Source: an uncultured Porphyromonadaceae bacterium
GTDB taxonomy: Bacteria > Bacteroidota > Bacteroidia > Bacteroidales > Muribaculaceae
Assembly (NCBI GenBank): GCA_947175295.1
Contig: CAMWMK010000011.1
Span: 1 to 55,711 of the forward strand
Direction: 5' to 3'
Length of the DNA: 55,711 nt
Under the pieces are notes generated by a model. The model saw nothing but the letters and a program-made list of their open reading frames with translations. It did no database searches and was not told the origin of the DNA. Positions within the stretch are counted from its first letter, which is position 1, and every line of letters begins with the position of its first letter. Of this stretch, positions 53,318 to 55,711 are shown piece after piece. The translations under genes were made by a program, and so were the position numbers.

Positions 53318-54592
53318 ATGAATTCAGGCACGATATGCGTGCAGGGTGGCTGGAAACCGGAAAACGGCCAGCCCCGCGTGCTCCCCATAATCCAGAGCAC
53401 CACCTTCAAATACTCCACATCCGAGCAGATGGCCCGCCTCTTCGACCTTGAAGAGAGCGGATATTTCTACACCCGTCTGGCCAATCCGACCAACGACGCG
53501 GTGGCCGCCAAAATCGCCGAGCTCGAAGGTGGCGTGGCCGCCATACTGACGTCCTCCGGCCAGGCAGCCAACTTCTACGCAGTCTTCAACCTATGCTCCG
53601 CAGGCGACCACTTCGTATGCTCATCGGCCATCTACGGCGGCACTTTCAACCTCTTCGCCGTGACCATGAAGAAGATGGGAATCGAATGCACATTCATCTC
53701 CCCCGACTCCACAGAGGAGGAGATCGCAGCAGCCTTCCGCCCAAACACGAAGCTCATCTTCGGCGAGACCATCTCCAATCCGAGCAACGACGTGCTCGAC
53801 ATCGAGAAGTTTGCCAAAGTAGCGCATGAGCAGGGTGTGCCCCTCGTAGTGGACAATACCTTCGCCACTCCGATCAACTGCCGCCCCTTCGAATGGGGAG
53901 CCGACATCGTGACACACTCCACCACAAAATACATGGACGGACACGCTACGAGCGTAGGCGGCGTGATAGTGGACAGCGGCAACTTCGACTGGGAGGCGCA
54001 CGCCGATAAATTCCCCGGACTGACCACTCCCGACGAGTCATACCATGGCCTCACCTACACCAAGGCCTTCGGCAAGGCTGCCTTCATCACCAAAGCCACC
54101 GCACAGCTGATGCGCGACCTCGGCTCCATTCCCTCCCCGCACAATTCCTTCCTCCTCAACCTCGGACTCGAAACGCTCCATCTCCGCATGCCGCGCCACT
54201 GCGAAAACGCGCTTAAGGTGGCACAGTGGCTTGAGAAGCATCCGAAAGTTGGTTGGGTGAACTATGCGGGGCTCGAAGGCAACAAATACTACGAGCTCGC
54301 CAAGAAGCAGATGCCGAATGGCACCTGCGGTGTCATCTCATTCGGCCTTAAGGGCACTCGCGAGGATGCAATCGAATTCATGGACAAGCTGAAGTTCATC
54401 GCTATCGTGACCCACGTGGCCGACGCGCGCACATGCGTGCTCCATCCCGCAAGCCACACCCACCGCCAGCTTACCGACGAGCAGCTTCGCGAAGCCGGCG
54501 TGCCCGCCGACCTCGTCCGCCTCTCCGTCGGCATAGAAGACGTGGAAGACATCATCGCCGACCTCGATCAGGCGTTGGCTAATGATAAATGA
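53318..54592 (+). CDS. metY: O-acetylhomoserine sulfhydrylase (MetY-type)
   Basis: This 424-aa PLP enzyme would join sulfide to O-acetylhomoserine to give homocysteine. The N-terminus MNSGTICVQGGWKPENG is typical of MetY, as are the length and the blocks TRLANPTNDAVAAKIAELEGG (quoted in part as RLANPTNDAV), PLVVDNTFATP, the PLP lysine 204 in STTKYMDGHATSVGG and HPASHTHRQL. The start at 53318 is chosen because the ATG at 53306 lies only 5 nt from the -7 box, although a leaderless start there is possible. The stop overlaps or abuts the yaaA start. Confidence 0.88.
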   Translation: MNSGTICVQGGWKPENGQPRVLPIIQSTTFKYSTSEQMARLFDLEESGYFYTRLANPTNDAVAAKIAELEGGVAAILTSSGQAANFYAVFNLCSAGDHFVCSSAIYGGTFNLFAVTMKKMGIECTFISPDSTEEEIAAAFRPNTKLIFGETISNPSNDVLDIEKFAKVAHEQGVPLVVDNTFATPINCRPFEWGADIVTHSTTKYMDGHATSVGGVIVDSGNFDWEAHADKFPGLTTPDESYHGLTYTKAFGKAAFITKATAQLMRDLGSIPSPHNSFLLNLGLETLHLRMPRHCENALKVAQWLEKHPKVGWVNYAGLEGNKYYELAKKQMPNGTCGVISFGLKGTREDAIEFMDKLKFIAIVTHVADARTCVLHPASHTHRQLTDEQLREAGVPADLVRLSVGIEDVEDIIADLDQALANDK

Positions 54593-54597
54593 TTAAA

Positions 54598-55368
54598 ATG
54601 CTCATTTTAATAGCAGAATCCAAGACAATGCTCGAGCAGGAGCAGCCAGTCAGCCGGGAGTGTTTCGAAGCAAACACCCCGGCCGGCGAGGCTTCTGCCG
54701 ATGCCGTCATGGCCCGAGTGGCCGATATGGATGTGGAAGACATTGCAGCCGCTATCAAGATAAGCCCCGCCATGGCCGCTAAGGCCAAACGCATGGCCTA
54801 TGAATTCCCCAATAAGCAAACCGGACTCCGCGCCATCGACGCCTTCACCGGCGTAGTCTTCAAGAACTTCGACTATCCTTCCCTCTCCCCTGAAGGGAAG
54901 GAACGCACCGCCGCCGATGTCCGCATCATATCCTCCCTCTACGGTTGGCTGCGCCCCGACGACATCATAAAGCCCTATCGCTTCGACTTCACCACTCCCC
55001 TCGCTCCCGACGACAAGACCTTCGCAGCATACTGGAAGAAAGACGTCACCATCCAGTTAGTGAAATACCTGAAAGCTACAGGCGAGAAAAACATCCTCAA
55101 CCTCCTACCCGCCGATGCCGCCAAATGTATCGACTGGAAACTCGTAAAGAACTTCGCCAAAGTCTGGAAAGCAGACTTCAAGGAGCATGACGGCGCCGCC
55201 GGCCGCACTCCCCATGCCGGCCGGCTGAAAGCCCTCCGCGGCCTCTTGCTCCGCGACATCATCACGCGAGGCATAGCCACACCCTCGGAGTTGCAGACAT
55301 TCGAATCCGACACCTTCCTCCCCCTCTCCATCCCCGACCGCCCCGACCTCATCGCCTTCACCGTCTGA
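54598..55368 (+). CDS. yaaA: Peroxide-stress protein YaaA (DUF328)
   Basis: This 256-aa protein matches YaaA, a DNA-binding protein that limits iron-driven oxidative damage in E. coli. The N-terminus MLILIAESKT corresponds to MLILISPAKT, and SLYGWLRPDDIIKPYR matches GLYGVLRPLDLMQPYR. The C-terminal part (ARGLLLR-type, here LRGLLLRDIITR) is also conserved. An ATG at 54589 overlaps the metY stop as ATGA and adds 3 residues; either start would couple it to metY. Confidence 0.85.
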   Translation: MLILIAESKTMLEQEQPVSRECFEANTPAGEASADAVMARVADMDVEDIAAAIKISPAMAAKAKRMAYEFPNKQTGLRAIDAFTGVVFKNFDYPSLSPEGKERTAADVRIISSLYGWLRPDDIIKPYRFDFTTPLAPDDKTFAAYWKKDVTIQLVKYLKATGEKNILNLLPADAAKCIDWKLVKNFAKVWKADFKEHDGAAGRTPHAGRLKALRGLLLRDIITRGIATPSELQTFESDTFLPLSIPDRPDLIAFTV

Positions 55369-55534
55369 GCCAATGATCGGCCCTCTCCCATAAGGCACTC
55401 CCCTCCGAAATGCCAGCCGGTTAACAGGCCTGGGCGTATTTCTTCTATCATCTGCGAAAGATTATCATTGATCTTTCCTTATCCTCCAGGTTAAAAAGGA
55501 AAATCAGAAGGTGCAATAATAATCTCAGTGATCG

Positions 55535-55705
55535 CTATAAGAAATCTATACGGCCCGCACCAAGCACAATAATCTCAATCTCATCATCTTCAGAACAAGA
55601 CCAGTCTAAACATAAATGGATATCAGTGAAATCCGTAAATCCGGATATTGTATTTGCAATCAATTTCAGTTCTTCTTTCGAAAGAGGAGGCTTTTGGGAT
55701 TCCAT
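55535..55705 (-). CDS. Small uncharacterised ORF, possibly frameshifted
   Basis: A 56-codon AT-rich reading frame starts MESQKPPLSKEELKLIANT and ends at ..GRIDFL. I do not recognise it. In another frame translation continues from the same point as CGPYRFLIAITEIII and on to a TAA at 55491, which reads like a natural C-terminus, so a one-base frameshift is possible. The remaining DNA of 55369-55711 shows no other feature. Confidence 0.35.
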   Translation of the reverse strand: MESQKPPLSKEELKLIANTISGFTDFTDIHLCLDWSCSEDDEIEIIVLGAGRIDFL

Positions 55706-55711
55706 TATTTT

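Overview
This window reads as chromosome of an uncultured-type gut Bacteroidales, most likely the Muribaculaceae (S24-7) group. The evidence is two SusC/SusD polysaccharide-utilisation loci, lipoprotein signals, high-GC codon use in housekeeping genes, and many promoters of the Bacteroidota form TTTG-N20-TAnnTTTG. The genus is inference; no rRNA, tRNA or CRISPR array was seen.

Layout. 78-1383: an AT-richer MqsR/MqsA-like toxin-antitoxin pair whose antitoxin carries a Panacea-type domain, with a palindromic operator and a possible small RNA upstream. 1788-6504: a SNF2-family helicase in an apparent operon with a 627-aa protein I cannot name. 6557-15290: housekeeping genes (M16 peptidase, DusB, a GIN-domain protein, a flippase, a succinate/acetate CoA-transferase, MiaB), then a GH53 endo-galactanase. 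15312-17713: an AT-rich defence cassette with an AbiF (Abi_2/HEPN) gene and its likely abiF-type RNA, a truncated RhuM gene and a full RhuM-PLD-like gene. 17854-25241: a SusC-SusD-SusE-SusF operon on the same strand as the GH53, so the cassette lies between a galactan-type locus and its likely enzyme. 25555-28524: MATE transporter, membrane protein and ECF sigma factor lying between two MITE-like elements that share terminal repeats. 28620-32205: CoaE, TyrA, GH140 and a short FNT channel. 32386-43641: a pectin-type locus (SusC, SusD, DUF4957/DUF5123-like lipoprotein, divergent from two PL1 lyases). 43753-51920: DUF3737, two MalY/PatB C-S lyases, DUF418, zinc peptidase and GH3. 52022-55368: two Cys/Met-metabolism PLP enzymes and YaaA. 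The right end holds only a small, possibly frameshifted ORF.

How it works together. SusC/D/E/F-type outer-membrane proteins would capture galactan or pectin fragments, and GH53, PL1, GH140 and GH3 enzymes would cut plant cell-wall glycans. The MalY, trans-sulfuration and MetY group handles sulfur amino acids. The least explained parts are the defence cassette with its structured RNA, the SNF2 pair, the MITE-like elements placed just before start codons, and several short repeat families in the gaps between genes.
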